A DNA stretch of 64,000 bases from Bacillota bacterium (GTDB lineage: Bacteria; Bacillota; Clostridia; Christensenellales; SZUA-584). Position numbers and translations under genes: made by a program. The notes beneath the pieces are model-generated. The model was not told the origin of the DNA. It did not search any database and saw only the letters and a list, made by a program, of their open reading frames with translations. The stretch spans positions 1-64,000 of the forward strand of contig JAEYKW010000014.1 of assembly GCA_023408075.1 (NCBI GenBank), in the 5' to 3' direction. This document shows, piece after piece, positions 17,984-27,069 of this stretch (position 1 is the stretch's first letter; the number at the start of each line of letters is the position of its first letter).

Positions 17984-19642
17984 ATGACAGAAATCATGAT
18001 TATTATTCAGCTTGCGGTCAGTGTTTTAATCGGCTCGTATTTTTACAGCCAGATGAGGAACAAAAGAAACGCAAAGACGAGCCTGGAAAGCGAGTCCAAG
18101 GTTCAATTGGAAAAACTCAAAAAACTGCGCAGCATTTCACTCAATGTGCCGCTGTCCGAAAAAACACGCCCGCAAAGCTTTGGCGAGATTATCGGGCAAG
18201 AGGAAGGCATCATGGCGCTGTCCGCGGCGCTCTGCGGCGAGAACCCGCAGCATGTGCTGATATACGGGCCGCCGGGCGTGGGCAAAACATGCGCGGCACG
18301 TCTCGTGATGGACAAAGCAAAGAAGGGGAAAGGCTCACCGTTCCGGGCCGACGCGAAGTTCATCGAGATTGACGCCACGTGTCTTCGCTATGATGAACGA
18401 AACATTGCCGACCCGCTGATCGGTTCGGTACACGACCCGATCTATCAGGGCGCGGGCGCATATGGTGTGGCGGGTGTGCCGCAGCCTAAGGAAGGCGCTG
18501 TGACGCGCGCCCACGGCGGCATACTGTTTCTCGACGAAATCGGCGAGCTGCATCCGTTTCATATCAACAAGCTGTTAAAGGTGCTGGAAGACAGGCGCGT
18601 CTATTTTGACAGTGCGTATTACTCCAAGGAAAACAAAAGCATACCCCCTTATGTTCACGACATATTCGCGCACGGCATGCCCGCGGATTTCCGGCTTGTG
18701 GGCGCAACAACGCGTTCGCCGCGCGATATCCCGTCTGCGATACGCTCGCGGTGCATGGAGATTTACTTCCGTCAACTGTTCCCCGAGGAGGTCGTGACGA
18801 TTTCCAAAAACGCGGCTGTCCGCGCGGGAACCGGCATCGGCGATGCCGCTGCGGCGATTATCGGAGACTACGCGTGCAACGGGCGCGATGCGGTCAACAT
18901 CATACAGATGGCGGCAGGCGTTGCCCGGGAAAAGGGGCTGCAGACAGTGCAGGCCGAGCATGTGAGCTGGGTGATCGAGACGGGCAAATATGTAAAACGG
19001 CCGACACTGCGCCTCGGCTCCAACGCCGTGGGCTGCGTCAACGGTCTTGCCGTATACGGCTCGCAGATCGGTACGATTATTGAGATTGAAACGGTGGCAG
19101 TGAAAGCGGCGCAAGGCTCGCTCACAGTCACAGGGCTTGTGGATGAAGAGGAAATGGGCAGCGACAGCAAAAAGCTGCGCCGCAAGAGCACGGCCAAGAG
19201 CAGCGTGGAAAACGTGCTGACCGCGTTGCAGAAGAATTTCGGCATCAACCCGGCGGATTACTATATCCATATCAACATGCCCGGCGGCGCGCCGATCGAC
19301 GGCCCCTCGGCGGGTGCCGCGATAGCGGTCTCAGTGTTTTCCGCCATTTCGGGACGGTGCGTGAGCCCCGGCATCGCGATGACGGGAGAGATATCCATCA
19401 ACGGTTGTATCCGTGCGGTGGGCGGCGTTAAGGAAAAGGTGTGGGCAGCCAAACGAGCGGGTGCTTCGCTCGTGATCGTGCCGTCTGAAAATAGTGACGA
19501 GGTGCAGGAAACCGGCGGCATCCATGTGGTGGGCGTCAAACACATCAGCGAGGTCATACGCCTCGCATTTATGCAGCAAAAAACGTCCCATAATGAGGAC
19601 GTCGGCATACTGAGCGCTCAGGGGCTGGATGCGGAGCATTGA
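17984..19642 (+). CDS. lonB: Sporulation-type ATP-dependent protease LonB
   Basis: A 552-residue Lon-family protease with an N-terminal membrane helix (about residues 4-22) instead of the long Lon N-domain, as in Bacillus LonB. The AAA module has Walker A GPPGVGKT and Walker B ILFLDEIGE. The C-terminal protease domain has the catalytic Ser in DGPSAGAA and Lys in VKEKVWAAKRAGA. LonB is expressed in the forespore in Bacillus and helps control sporulation factors. There is no Shine-Dalgarno other than GGGAGG ten bases upstream, overlapping the terminator arm. It converges with the metallophosphoesterase gene. Confidence 0.92.
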   Translation: MTEIMIIIQLAVSVLIGSYFYSQMRNKRNAKTSLESESKVQLEKLKKLRSISLNVPLSEKTRPQSFGEIIGQEEGIMALSAALCGENPQHVLIYGPPGVGKTCAARLVMDKAKKGKGSPFRADAKFIEIDATCLRYDERNIADPLIGSVHDPIYQGAGAYGVAGVPQPKEGAVTRAHGGILFLDEIGELHPFHINKLLKVLEDRRVYFDSAYYSKENKSIPPYVHDIFAHGMPADFRLVGATTRSPRDIPSAIRSRCMEIYFRQLFPEEVVTISKNAAVRAGTGIGDAAAAIIGDYACNGRDAVNIIQMAAGVAREKGLQTVQAEHVSWVIETGKYVKRPTLRLGSNAVGCVNGLAVYGSQIGTIIEIETVAVKAAQGSLTVTGLVDEEEMGSDSKKLRRKSTAKSSVENVLTALQKNFGINPADYYIHINMPGGAPIDGPSAGAAIAVSVFSAISGRCVSPGIAMTGEISINGCIRAVGGVKEKVWAAKRAGASLVIVPSENSDEVQETGGIHVVGVKHISEVIRLAFMQQKTSHNEDVGILSAQGLDAEH

Positions 19643-19732
19643 ACGGATAACGTGTATTGGCGTATGCGACAGCGTTCATACTCAGCATGGCGAGAAACAG
19701 TTTTAAGACAAAATAAAAAGCTTTTGATTTTA

Positions 19733-20428
19733 TCAAACGAGCCTGACGAGCGAGAAATGGGTCGCGTCGCACGATACGAGCGTGTATTTTACGCCGCGAA
19801 TCGTGCCGGAAAGCGCGCCCTTGATGCTGGCCGCATGCAGATGGCCGTAAACCACCTGCAAAGCGCCGTACTTTTCGAAAAGCTCGGTGAAAAGCGTGGG
19901 GGAGCCGTCCTGATCTGACGGCGGGTAATGGATCATGCCGATCAGCGTTTTATCGGGCGCGGCCTTGCGCGCGTGCGAGAGCGAGAGCTCCAAGCGCCCG
20001 GCTTCGCGGTGATAGAGCTTTTCGTCCGTTTCGGCGTTGTACTGGCGGTTGACGGGACAGAGCCAGCCGCGCGACCCCGCAAACACGTAATCGCCGAACA
20101 CAAAGCTGTTGTTCTGCAACGCGAGCGTGCTGTTGAAAAGCAGCGAATTGACCTGCGCAAGAGAGCCCCACCAGTAATCATGATTGCCCTTGAGCAGCAC
20201 CTTGGTGCCGGGCATATTGCAGATATCGGCGATGTCCGTGCGCGCTTCATCGAGCCGCATGGCCCACGACAAATCGCCGGGCAGCAGCACGATATCATCC
20301 TCGCTGACCTGATTGAGCCAGCTTTCTTTAATTTTATCCCAGTGACCGTTCCAATGCTCGCCAAAAACATCCATTGGCTTTGGCATGAAGCCGGAGAGAT
20401 GAAGGTCACCGATGGCGAATATGTTCAT
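19733..20428 (-). CDS. Calcineurin-like metallophosphoesterase
   Basis: A 231-residue phosphoesterase with the five metal motifs of the family: DLHL near residue 8, LPGDLSWA, LKGNHDYWW, MIHYPP and YGHLHA. It is probably cytosolic, since there is no signal peptide, and the substrate is unknown. It overlaps the ysxC gene by four bases (ATGA) and is the last gene of the lon-ysxC operon. The lonB gene ends 90 bases away in the converging direction. Confidence 0.9.
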   Translation of the reverse strand: MNIFAIGDLHLSGFMPKPMDVFGEHWNGHWDKIKESWLNQVSEDDIVLLPGDLSWAMRLDEARTDIADICNMPGTKVLLKGNHDYWWGSLAQVNSLLFNSTLALQNNSFVFGDYVFAGSRGWLCPVNRQYNAETDEKLYHREAGRLELSLSHARKAAPDKTLIGMIHYPPSDQDGSPTLFTELFEKYGALQVVYGHLHAASIKGALSGTIRGVKYTLVSCDATHFSLVRLV

Positions 20429-21012
20429 AAAGTCAGAGCCTTTTCGATTTCATCAAGCAGGGAGTCAGCACCGAAGCGATTGGACGCAGAGACCGCCACA
20501 ATGGAGTAATCCACACCGCTGCTGACGCTTTTCTTTAACAGATTGAGCTGGGCAAAGCGTTTAGTTTTCGCAATTTTGTCCGCTTTGGTGGCCACAATGA
20601 TCACCGATAACCCAAAATGCGCCGCCCATTCGAACATGAGCTTATCGTCCGCCGTCGGGGTATGGCGGATATCAAGCAGTATGAGCAGCGCGCGAAGCTG
20701 TTTGGTATGGCTCAAATAGCCTTCAATCATTTGCGACCAGCTTTGCTGCTCGGATTTGCTGACGCGTGCAAAGCCATAGCCCGGCAGATCGACAAGCAAA
20801 AACTCTTCGTTGATTACAAAGAAGTTGACAAGCCGCGTTTTTCCGGGGTTGGAGCTGATTTTCGCGAGCTTTGAATTGTTCGTTAAATAGTTGACCAGCG
20901 ACGATTTCCCGACGTTGGATTTGCCGCATATCGCAATTTCGGGCATATCAAGAGACGGGTAATCCGCCTTAGACTTCATGCTTTTTAAAAACCGGGCGTT
21001 CTTTATTTGCAT
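20425..21012 (-). CDS. ysxC: Ribosome biogenesis GTP-binding protein
   Basis: The EngB/YsxC/YihA GTPase needed for assembly of the large ribosomal subunit. The 195 residues contain the G motifs GKSNVGKSSLVN (P-loop), KTRLVNFF (switch I), DLPGYGFA (G3), TKADK (G4) and SAS (G5). Length is typical. The start lies within the last bases of lon (10-base overlap), with its ribosome binding site GGAGGG inside lon. Coupling of lon and ysxC is common in Firmicutes. Confidence 0.95.
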   Translation of the reverse strand: MQIKNARFLKSMKSKADYPSLDMPEIAICGKSNVGKSSLVNYLTNNSKLAKISSNPGKTRLVNFFVINEEFLLVDLPGYGFARVSKSEQQSWSQMIEGYLSHTKQLRALLILLDIRHTPTADDKLMFEWAAHFGLSVIIVATKADKIAKTKRFAQLNLLKKSVSSGVDYSIVAVSASNRFGADSLLDEIEKALTL

Positions 21013-23327
21013 GCACCCTCCTGCTTCACGATGGCGGTCGCCAGCACTTCATCGAGGCTTTCCACCTTGACGAATTTGACAGACTTGCGCAGTGTCGCGG
21101 GCATGAGCGCGATATCCTTCTCGTTGCCGGCCGGAATGATGATGGTGCGAATGCCCACCTTAAGCGCAGCCAGCGCTTTTTCCTTAAGCCCGCCGATGGG
21201 CAGCACACGGCCTGTCAGCGTGATCTCACCTGTCATTGCAATGTCGCTTCGCACCGGACGGCCCGACAGCGCCGATACCAGCGCCGTGGCGATGGTGATG
21301 CCCGCAGAAGGCCCATCCTTCGGGATCGCGCCCTCGGGCAGATGAATATGAATATCCGTGTTGTCAATAAAGTCTTCGCTGATGCAAAGCGCCTCGCTGT
21401 TGGCGCGCACGTAGCTGAGCGCTGCCTTGGCCGATTCCTGCATCACTTCGCCGAGCTTGCCGGTGAGGGAGAGCTTGCCCTTGCCGTGCATTTTAATGGC
21501 TTCCACGACGAGCGTCTGCCCGCCCGCAGCCGTCCATGCAAGGCCCATCACCACGCCGACCTTGTCTTCGGTGCCCGACTCCGTCTGAGAGAAAATCGGC
21601 GGGCCGAGATAGCGGACAAGCGTGTTTTTGGTGACCATGATGCGCGAGCGTGAGCCCGATAAATCGACCACGCATTTGCGGAATATCGTCGCGATTTTGC
21701 GCTCGAGCTCGCGGACGCCCGCTTCGCGCGTATAGCGGCGAATCAGCTCGGTCAGCGCCGTATCGCGTATGGTCACTTCCGATTCGTCAAGCCCGTGTTC
21801 CTTGCGCTGCTTGGGGATCAGATGGTTTTGGGCGATGCCCATCTTCTCAAGCTCGGTGTAGCTCGAAAGGTCGATGATCTCCATGCGGTCGAGCAGCGGC
21901 GCGGGGATCGTATCGTAATTGTTGGCCGTCGTTAAGAACATCACATGCTCAAGGCTGAACGGCAGATCAAGATAATGATCGCGGAAGCTGTTGTTGATGG
22001 CGGGGTCGAGCACCTCGAGCATCGCCGAAGCGGGGTCGCCGCGAAAATCGCTTGCCATCTTGTCGATCTCGTCGAACAGGAACACAGGGTTCATGCTGTC
22101 CGCCTGCTTGATCGACGATATGATGCGGCCGGGTATTGCGCCGATGTAGGTGCGCCGGTGGCCTCTGATTTCGGCTTCGTCGCGCACGCCGCCCAAGGAA
22201 GTGCGCACAAAGCTGCGGCCGAGCGCGCGCGCGATGGAACGCGCGACGGACGTTTTGCCGGTGCCCGGGGGGCCGACAAAGCACAGCACGGGGCCGCGCA
22301 GGTCTTTCTTGCGCGCGAGCACCGCGATATATTCGATAATCCGGTCCTTTACTTTTTCGAGGCCGTAATGGTCTTCGTCGAGAATCTTGCGCGCGTGCTT
22401 CAAATCAAGGTTGTCCTCGGTGAATTTGTTCCACGGCAAATCGAGTATCCACTCCACATATGTACGAATCACGCCGAGCTCGGGGGAACCAAGCGAGAGC
22501 TTTTCCATGCGCGAAATTTCTTTCTCGGTCTTTTCGCGTATATCGTCGCTGACATTAAGCTCGGAGAGCTTCTGGCGCAGCTCGTCCGCGTCCGACTGAA
22601 CGCTGCCCGCTTCGCCGAGCTCGCTTTGTATCGCGCGCATCTGTTCGCGCAGCACATATTCCTTCTGCGATTTATCAATCTGCTTTCTGACCTTGCTGCG
22701 TATATCGTTCTCAATCTCGGTGATCTCGAGTTCGCTCGTGAGCAGGCCCACGAGCAGCTCTAAACGCTCCGCAACATCCACGCACTCGAGCGCTTTTTGC
22801 TTGTCCTCGAGCTTAAAAAGCACGCCCGAAGCAATGATATCCGCCATCTGGCCGATATCTTCCACGCTGTTCACGGATGACAATATTTCAGACGAGACCT
22901 TGGTGCTCACGTTGGTGAGCTTTTCAAAAAGAGAGAGCACCATGCGACGCAGGGCAAGCTCTTTGGTCTGCCCGTCTTCGAGCGTTTGCGCCAACAGCTC
23001 CTCCGTATCCACTTCAAGATACGGCTGCGTCATGGTAAAGCTGACAATGCGGGCACGGCTCTCGCCTTTCACGAGCACCCGGATCACATCGCCGGGCAGC
23101 TTTAGAATCTGCTTGATGCGCGATACCGTTCCCACTTCGTAGATATCTTCAGGATTGGGGTCCATAATTTCCTTGTCCTTTTGCGCGGCAAGAAAAATGA
23201 CCTGATCGTTTTCCATCGCCTTTTCGAGCGCGGCGATAGACTTTTCACGTCCGACTTCAAAATGCAGTGCCATATGCGGAAAGACGATGACGTCTCTCAA
23301 AGCAACCATAGGCATAATGTGGCTCAT
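21003..23327 (-). CDS. lon: ATP-dependent protease Lon
   Basis: A 774-residue cytosolic protease degrading damaged and regulatory proteins. It has the N-terminal substrate domain (LRDVIVFPHM near the start), the AAA domain with GPPGTGKTSVA and FLFDEIDKM, and the protease domain with catalytic Ser in DGPSAGI and Lys in LKEKALAALK. Length is normal. The ATG has GGAGGGC upstream and a good sigma-A promoter. No CIRCE operator is seen. It leads the lon-ysxC-phosphoesterase operon. A second, membrane-bound Lon (lonB) is encoded nearby on the other strand. Confidence 0.97.
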   Translation of the reverse strand: MSHIMPMVALRDVIVFPHMALHFEVGREKSIAALEKAMENDQVIFLAAQKDKEIMDPNPEDIYEVGTVSRIKQILKLPGDVIRVLVKGESRARIVSFTMTQPYLEVDTEELLAQTLEDGQTKELALRRMVLSLFEKLTNVSTKVSSEILSSVNSVEDIGQMADIIASGVLFKLEDKQKALECVDVAERLELLVGLLTSELEITEIENDIRSKVRKQIDKSQKEYVLREQMRAIQSELGEAGSVQSDADELRQKLSELNVSDDIREKTEKEISRMEKLSLGSPELGVIRTYVEWILDLPWNKFTEDNLDLKHARKILDEDHYGLEKVKDRIIEYIAVLARKKDLRGPVLCFVGPPGTGKTSVARSIARALGRSFVRTSLGGVRDEAEIRGHRRTYIGAIPGRIISSIKQADSMNPVFLFDEIDKMASDFRGDPASAMLEVLDPAINNSFRDHYLDLPFSLEHVMFLTTANNYDTIPAPLLDRMEIIDLSSYTELEKMGIAQNHLIPKQRKEHGLDESEVTIRDTALTELIRRYTREAGVRELERKIATIFRKCVVDLSGSRSRIMVTKNTLVRYLGPPIFSQTESGTEDKVGVVMGLAWTAAGGQTLVVEAIKMHGKGKLSLTGKLGEVMQESAKAALSYVRANSEALCISEDFIDNTDIHIHLPEGAIPKDGPSAGITIATALVSALSGRPVRSDIAMTGEITLTGRVLPIGGLKEKALAALKVGIRTIIIPAGNEKDIALMPATLRKSVKFVKVESLDEVLATAIVKQEGACK

Positions 23328-23356
23328 GATGCCCTCCGTATGTTATTTGCTGGTGT

Positions 23357-23385
23357 ATTATACATGAAAACCGTTCCAACTGCAA
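23357..23385 (-). promoter_or_regulatory. Sigma-A promoter of lon
   Basis: Read on the minus strand: TTGCAG (23385-23380), 17 bases, TATAAT (23362-23357). It lies 30 bases before the lon start codon. Confidence 0.75.
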
Positions 23386-23452
23386 GGAGCGTCTCTCTGT
23401 GTGTTTTGCCATACCGTCTTTATTTCTTAGCCAATTGTGATTGCTTTATTCC

Positions 23453-23483
23453 TTGGACAAATGAAACGCAGGCATGGTATAAT
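23453..23483 (+). promoter_or_regulatory. Promoter of the degV gene
   Basis: An extended -10, TGGTATAAT (23475-23483), is preceded by TTGGAC (23453-23458) at 19 bases, compensated by the TG extension. It is divergent from the lon promoter. Confidence 0.65.
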
Positions 23484-23531
23484 TATCGCCAATAAGCACC
23501 AACGGTATCATATATTTAGGAGCTGTGAATA

Positions 23532-24371
23532 ATGAGAAAAGTCAAAATCGTCACCGACTCGACATCCGACCTTTCGTTCAGTACGTTGGAGCAGCGCGGT
23601 ATCGAAAGGGTTCCTCTGCACATCATACTGGGGGACGATTCTTATCCGGATGACAAAAGCCTGAAAAGCGCCGAGCTGTTCCGGTATGCGGATCAGACGG
23701 GAACGCTTCCGAAATCCGCAGCGGTCAATGAATTTGAGTTTGAAGAGGTTTTTAAAAGACTTCTCGATGAAGATGACGATATCCTTTTTCTCGGCATCAG
23801 CAGCAAGCTGTCCTGCACGATGCAGAATGCCCAGATTGCGGCTGAAAAGCTCGGTAAAGAGCGCTTTTCCATTGTGGATTCATTAAGCCTGTCCACGGGT
23901 GTGGGGCTGCAGGTGCTCGAAGCGTCTGACCTGGCGATGCAGGGAGCGGGGTTAGAAGCAATTACGCGTCATGCGCTTGAGATTCGCCCGAAGGTGCAGG
24001 CCAGCTTCGTGGTGGACACACTAAAATATCTTTATATGGGCGGCCGCTGCTCGCGTCTCGCGTCTATCGTCGGCAGTCGGCTCAAAATAAAGCCCAAGCT
24101 CGAACTCGCCAACGGTGAAATTGTGCCGGGCGTCAAGTTCAGAGGCAAGGATTACATTAAAAAATACTATGAGCAGATGATGGAGCGTGCGGACGAGATT
24201 GACCCGAAACGCGTGTTTGTGACGCACTGCCTGTCTGAGAGCGCGGAGGAAGTAAAGACACTGCTTGAAACGGAGCACGGCTTTAAAAATGTGGAGATCA
24301 CCGAAGCGTCTCCGACAATTTCCACGCACTGCGGGCCGGGCACGCTCGGTATTCTGTTCCTTTATAAATAG
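23532..24371 (+). CDS. DegV family fatty-acid-binding protein
   Basis: A 279-residue DegV-family protein that binds a fatty acid and presents it to the FakA-type kinase. It has the opening VTDSTSDLS and the phosphate-contact segment SSKLSCTMQNAQIAA; the C-terminal half includes GGRCSRLAS. Length is typical. AGGAG lies nine bases before the ATG. No fakA partner is in the window. The GIY-YIG gene starts two bases after the stop. Confidence 0.93.
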   Translation: MRKVKIVTDSTSDLSFSTLEQRGIERVPLHIILGDDSYPDDKSLKSAELFRYADQTGTLPKSAAVNEFEFEEVFKRLLDEDDDILFLGISSKLSCTMQNAQIAAEKLGKERFSIVDSLSLSTGVGLQVLEASDLAMQGAGLEAITRHALEIRPKVQASFVVDTLKYLYMGGRCSRLASIVGSRLKIKPKLELANGEIVPGVKFRGKDYIKKYYEQMMERADEIDPKRVFVTHCLSESAEEVKTLLETEHGFKNVEITEASPTISTHCGPGTLGILFLYK

Positions 24372-24372
24372 G

Positions 24373-24999
24373 ATGTATTACACGTATATTCTGGAGTGTG
24401 CGGACGCAAGCTATTATACGGGCTGGACGGACGACATTGACAAACGCGTCCGTACCCATAACGCGGGGAACGGCAGCAAATATACGCGCACGCGCTTGCC
24501 TGTTGTGCTGAGACACATAGAAACGTTTGAGACAAAGAACGAAGCGATGCGCCGCGAATGCGCAATAAAGAAACTGAGCCGGGGCGCAAAGGCCACGCTG
24601 ATACAAGCCGGTCACGCAGACGAGGAGGAACGGGAGATGGATCAGAAGAATGAGATAAAGACAATCGACGCATACATCGCGCAGTTTCCTGATGATATTC
24701 GTCAAAAGCTCAGCGCGATCAGGCAGACGATAAAGCAAGCCGCGCCGGCCGCGTCGGAAAAAATCAGCTACGGCATGCCGACGTTTTTTCTCAATAAGAA
24801 TCTCGTGCACTTTGCGGCGTTTAAGAACCATATCGGGTTCTATCCCGCGCCGCACGGTATCGAGGCGTTTGCGGACGAACTGAGCGCTTACAAAGGCTCA
24901 AAGGGTGCGGTCCAGTTTCCGCTGGATAAGCCGCTGCCGCTGGAGCTCATCGCGCGCATCACGGCTTGCCGGGCTGAGGAAAACAAAAAGCTGAAATAG
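24373..24999 (+). CDS. GIY-YIG nuclease-like domain fused to DUF1801/YdhG-like domain
   Basis: A 208-residue protein. Residues 1-85 form a GIY-YIG domain of the YhbQ type: YYTYILECAD...YYTGWTDD, Arg in the KRVRTHNAG helix, then KTYARTRLP-like text, FETKNEAMRRE and KKLSR. Residues 89-208 match the DUF1801/YdhG family: IDAYIAQFPDD, ISYGMPTFFLN, HIGFYPAPHGI. The two are usually separate proteins. An internal ATG (24637) preceded by GAGGAGG at eight bases could make the second domain alone. The start is ATG 24373, two bases after degV, so translation is likely coupled. A longer frame reaching into degV is rejected. Confidence 0.75.
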   Translation: MYYTYILECADASYYTGWTDDIDKRVRTHNAGNGSKYTRTRLPVVLRHIETFETKNEAMRRECAIKKLSRGAKATLIQAGHADEEEREMDQKNEIKTIDAYIAQFPDDIRQKLSAIRQTIKQAAPAASEKISYGMPTFFLNKNLVHFAAFKNHIGFYPAPHGIEAFADELSAYKGSKGAVQFPLDKPLPLELIARITACRAEENKKLK

Positions 25000-25200
25000 A
25001 AAAGAGCCTGAAAAAGACTCTTTCAGAGTACCGAAATCTCAATAAACTATCCTTGCCCAAAAAACGCGGGGATAGCGCCAGTACAGACCCTTCCTTGCTT
25101 CGCTCATCACTACGCAGTGGACTGGATGACCGATCTAGTGACTTTCCATAGCAATGACGTTTGGCACTCAATCAGTAGCCTGAGGAAGCCCCGGCCCAAT

Positions 25201-26292
25201 CTACAGAACAATGAATATCATCGCGGCCATCACAGCCGCCAACGCCAGCGCAATCAGCCCGATTTTGAGCACGCTCTTCGGAGAACTGCCAAACATGATG
25301 CCGGTCTGTCCGTTGATATAAACATGATACACCTTCTTTTTATACCGGTACGAGCCGATCCAGACCGGAAGCAGCAGCTGCTTGTAAGAAATATCGGTAT
25401 ATTCCGCGCAGGTATTGACGGCACCGACCGTATCCGCGCCGCGTTTTACAATGTCCATAATTTCATCGCGTATCGAAGAGCCCATATAATCAAGTGCGCG
25501 GTTCCACACTGACGCGACACCGCTTTTTCCGCGCGCGGCGGCGAAACCGGTGAGATGCTTCGGGGCGTATTTGACAAGCTCGTTGAGCTTATACGGCTCG
25601 AGCCTTTCGAGTGTTTTTGCGTCAAGCTGTGCCACATCGCTGAATATCACATTGCTGAACTTTTTCTCAAGCTTGCCCGAAACAAAGCGCCAACGCAGTT
25701 TTTTGACCTTTTTAGATTTCGTTTCTGTGTGATCGCTGCCGGTTACCGTGTTGATTTCTGTGTCCGTATAGCTGCTGGCGGCTTGTCCGGTGTATGAGGC
25801 GTCCACGCGCGCATCGAAAGACCAGTAGGGCAGATACACACCGGTCAGCGGGCCTGTCGCGTATTCTGCTTTAAACGGAAAAGGAGCCAGATAGCGCTTG
25901 CCGATCCATTCCGAAACTTTTTCACTCGCCTGAGCTTCGTCAATTTTAAAAGGGATCATTGCATCGGGATGCAGGCCCGGCGATTCGTCGATGACGGCAG
26001 CGGGGCCGGAACAAAAGGCGCAGTCTGTCACTTGGTCGATAGCAGCCGCGACCATTCTGCCTTTGCAGCCCGGGCACATATAAGCTTTGACGGGCACGCC
26101 CCAGTCCTGCAGGGCGGGGTCGTTTTCGACGGCGTAAAAATCAAAATCGACATGATCGGCATTTTCTGCGCAGGCGTTTTCAGTATGGCCGCAGTCCGCA
26201 CAGGCCAGACGGCCGGACACGGGATCGTGCCTCATATCGTGCCCGCAAGACGGGCACTTAAACACCTTATTGTTCTGAATGCTTTTGCTCAT
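25201..26292 (-). CDS. Zinc-ribbon protein with C-terminal membrane helix
   Basis: A 363-residue protein of the 'TFIIB-type zinc ribbon-containing' group, whose function is unknown. The N-terminus carries CPSCGHDM and CADCGH, then CPGCKGRM and CAFCSG, which gives eight paired cysteines and probably two zinc sites. The middle has VYLPYWSFDARVDASYTGQ, a phrase typical of the group. Residues about 340-363 form a single membrane helix at the very C-terminus. It is monocistronic, with AAGGGGG before the ATG. It converges on the GIY-YIG gene; the 200 bases between contain repeat-like sequence and a short hairpin. Confidence 0.7.
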   Translation of the reverse strand: MSKSIQNNKVFKCPSCGHDMRHDPVSGRLACADCGHTENACAENADHVDFDFYAVENDPALQDWGVPVKAYMCPGCKGRMVAAAIDQVTDCAFCSGPAAVIDESPGLHPDAMIPFKIDEAQASEKVSEWIGKRYLAPFPFKAEYATGPLTGVYLPYWSFDARVDASYTGQAASSYTDTEINTVTGSDHTETKSKKVKKLRWRFVSGKLEKKFSNVIFSDVAQLDAKTLERLEPYKLNELVKYAPKHLTGFAAARGKSGVASVWNRALDYMGSSIRDEIMDIVKRGADTVGAVNTCAEYTDISYKQLLLPVWIGSYRYKKKVYHVYINGQTGIMFGSSPKSVLKIGLIALALAAVMAAMIFIVL

Positions 26293-26531
26293 CGAAATAC
26301 CCCCTTCAAATCACTTGATAATTAAGACAGCCATATGGGATGACACCTGATGATTTATATATATAAATACCATAATTCATATCATTTCACAAGGGACACC
26401 AAAAGCCATAAGACGACACGGTCATCCAAATCAAGACAAGTCAATTGCAATACTGCGATGGCATTATCTTTGATATGAAAGTTAAATAAAGCATTAATAA
26501 AATCTCTAAGCTTGGAAAATAGATTGACTTT

Positions 26532-26559
26532 TTGAATTTCTGTCGGCGTATCTTATAAC
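26532..26559 (+). promoter_or_regulatory. Candidate promoter of the hutP-cmk operon
   Basis: TTGAAT (26532-26537), 16 bases, TATAAC (26554-26559), about 100 bases before hutP. The intergenic stretch 26293-26658 is AT-rich and otherwise shows no gene. Confidence 0.45.
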
Positions 26560-26658
26560 AATCATTCGAAAACGAAACAATACTCAGATATTAATCATTG
26601 TGAAACAGCCCGATATTATATATAATAATCCAGAAGTCATCATTCGGGAGGTTCAAAC

Positions 26659-27069
26659 ATGGCGCCGGGGAGCAAAGAAATCGCCAAAGCGGCAATTCGC
26701 CTTGCGTTGTCATCATCGAGAGAAGATGAAAATACGCTCAAAGAACGGTATGCAACAAAGGGAATCAAGGTTGCCGCTGTCGATTTCGGAGGCGAGTACT
26801 TGGCGTCGGTGATGAGAATCGTGGAGTGCTGTGTGGTGGCCGCCAAAAGGGAAAAGATCATCGGCGAAACGCATCACGAGGAAGGCGCTGTGGCCGGTGC
26901 GGCCAGAGAGGCCATATCACAAATCACATCCAAAGCCATCGGCCTTAATGTCGGCGGCAAAATCGGCATTGCGCGCTGTGACGAACACCTTGCGGTAGGC
27001 ATCTTCTTCGGAATCGGCCTGCTGCATTTAAACGAAGTGGCCATTGGGCTGGGGCACAGAGTGATATGA
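26659..27069 (+). CDS. hutP: HutP-family RNA-binding regulator
   Basis: A 136-residue protein resembling HutP, the histidine-dependent antiterminator of the Bacillus hut operon. The match is strongest in the C-terminal half: a basic/His segment GETHHEEGAVAGAAREAI, then GLNVGGKIGIARCDEHLAVGIFFGIG and GLGHRVI, corresponding to the HutP core that binds L-histidine and metal. No hut genes are nearby. Instead it overlaps cmk by four bases, an arrangement I recall for clostridial HutP relatives. CGGGAGG precedes the ATG. It may regulate this operon or another RNA target. The ligand is unknown. Confidence 0.7.
   Translation: MAPGSKEIAKAAIRLALSSSREDENTLKERYATKGIKVAAVDFGGEYLASVMRIVECCVVAAKREKIIGETHHEEGAVAGAAREAISQITSKAIGLNVGGKIGIARCDEHLAVGIFFGIGLLHLNEVAIGLGHRVI

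Noticed and set aside
24999..25200. A third copy of the family B repeat
   Set aside because: Phrases such as CTTCGCTCATCACTACG resemble it, but the order and ends do not match well enough.
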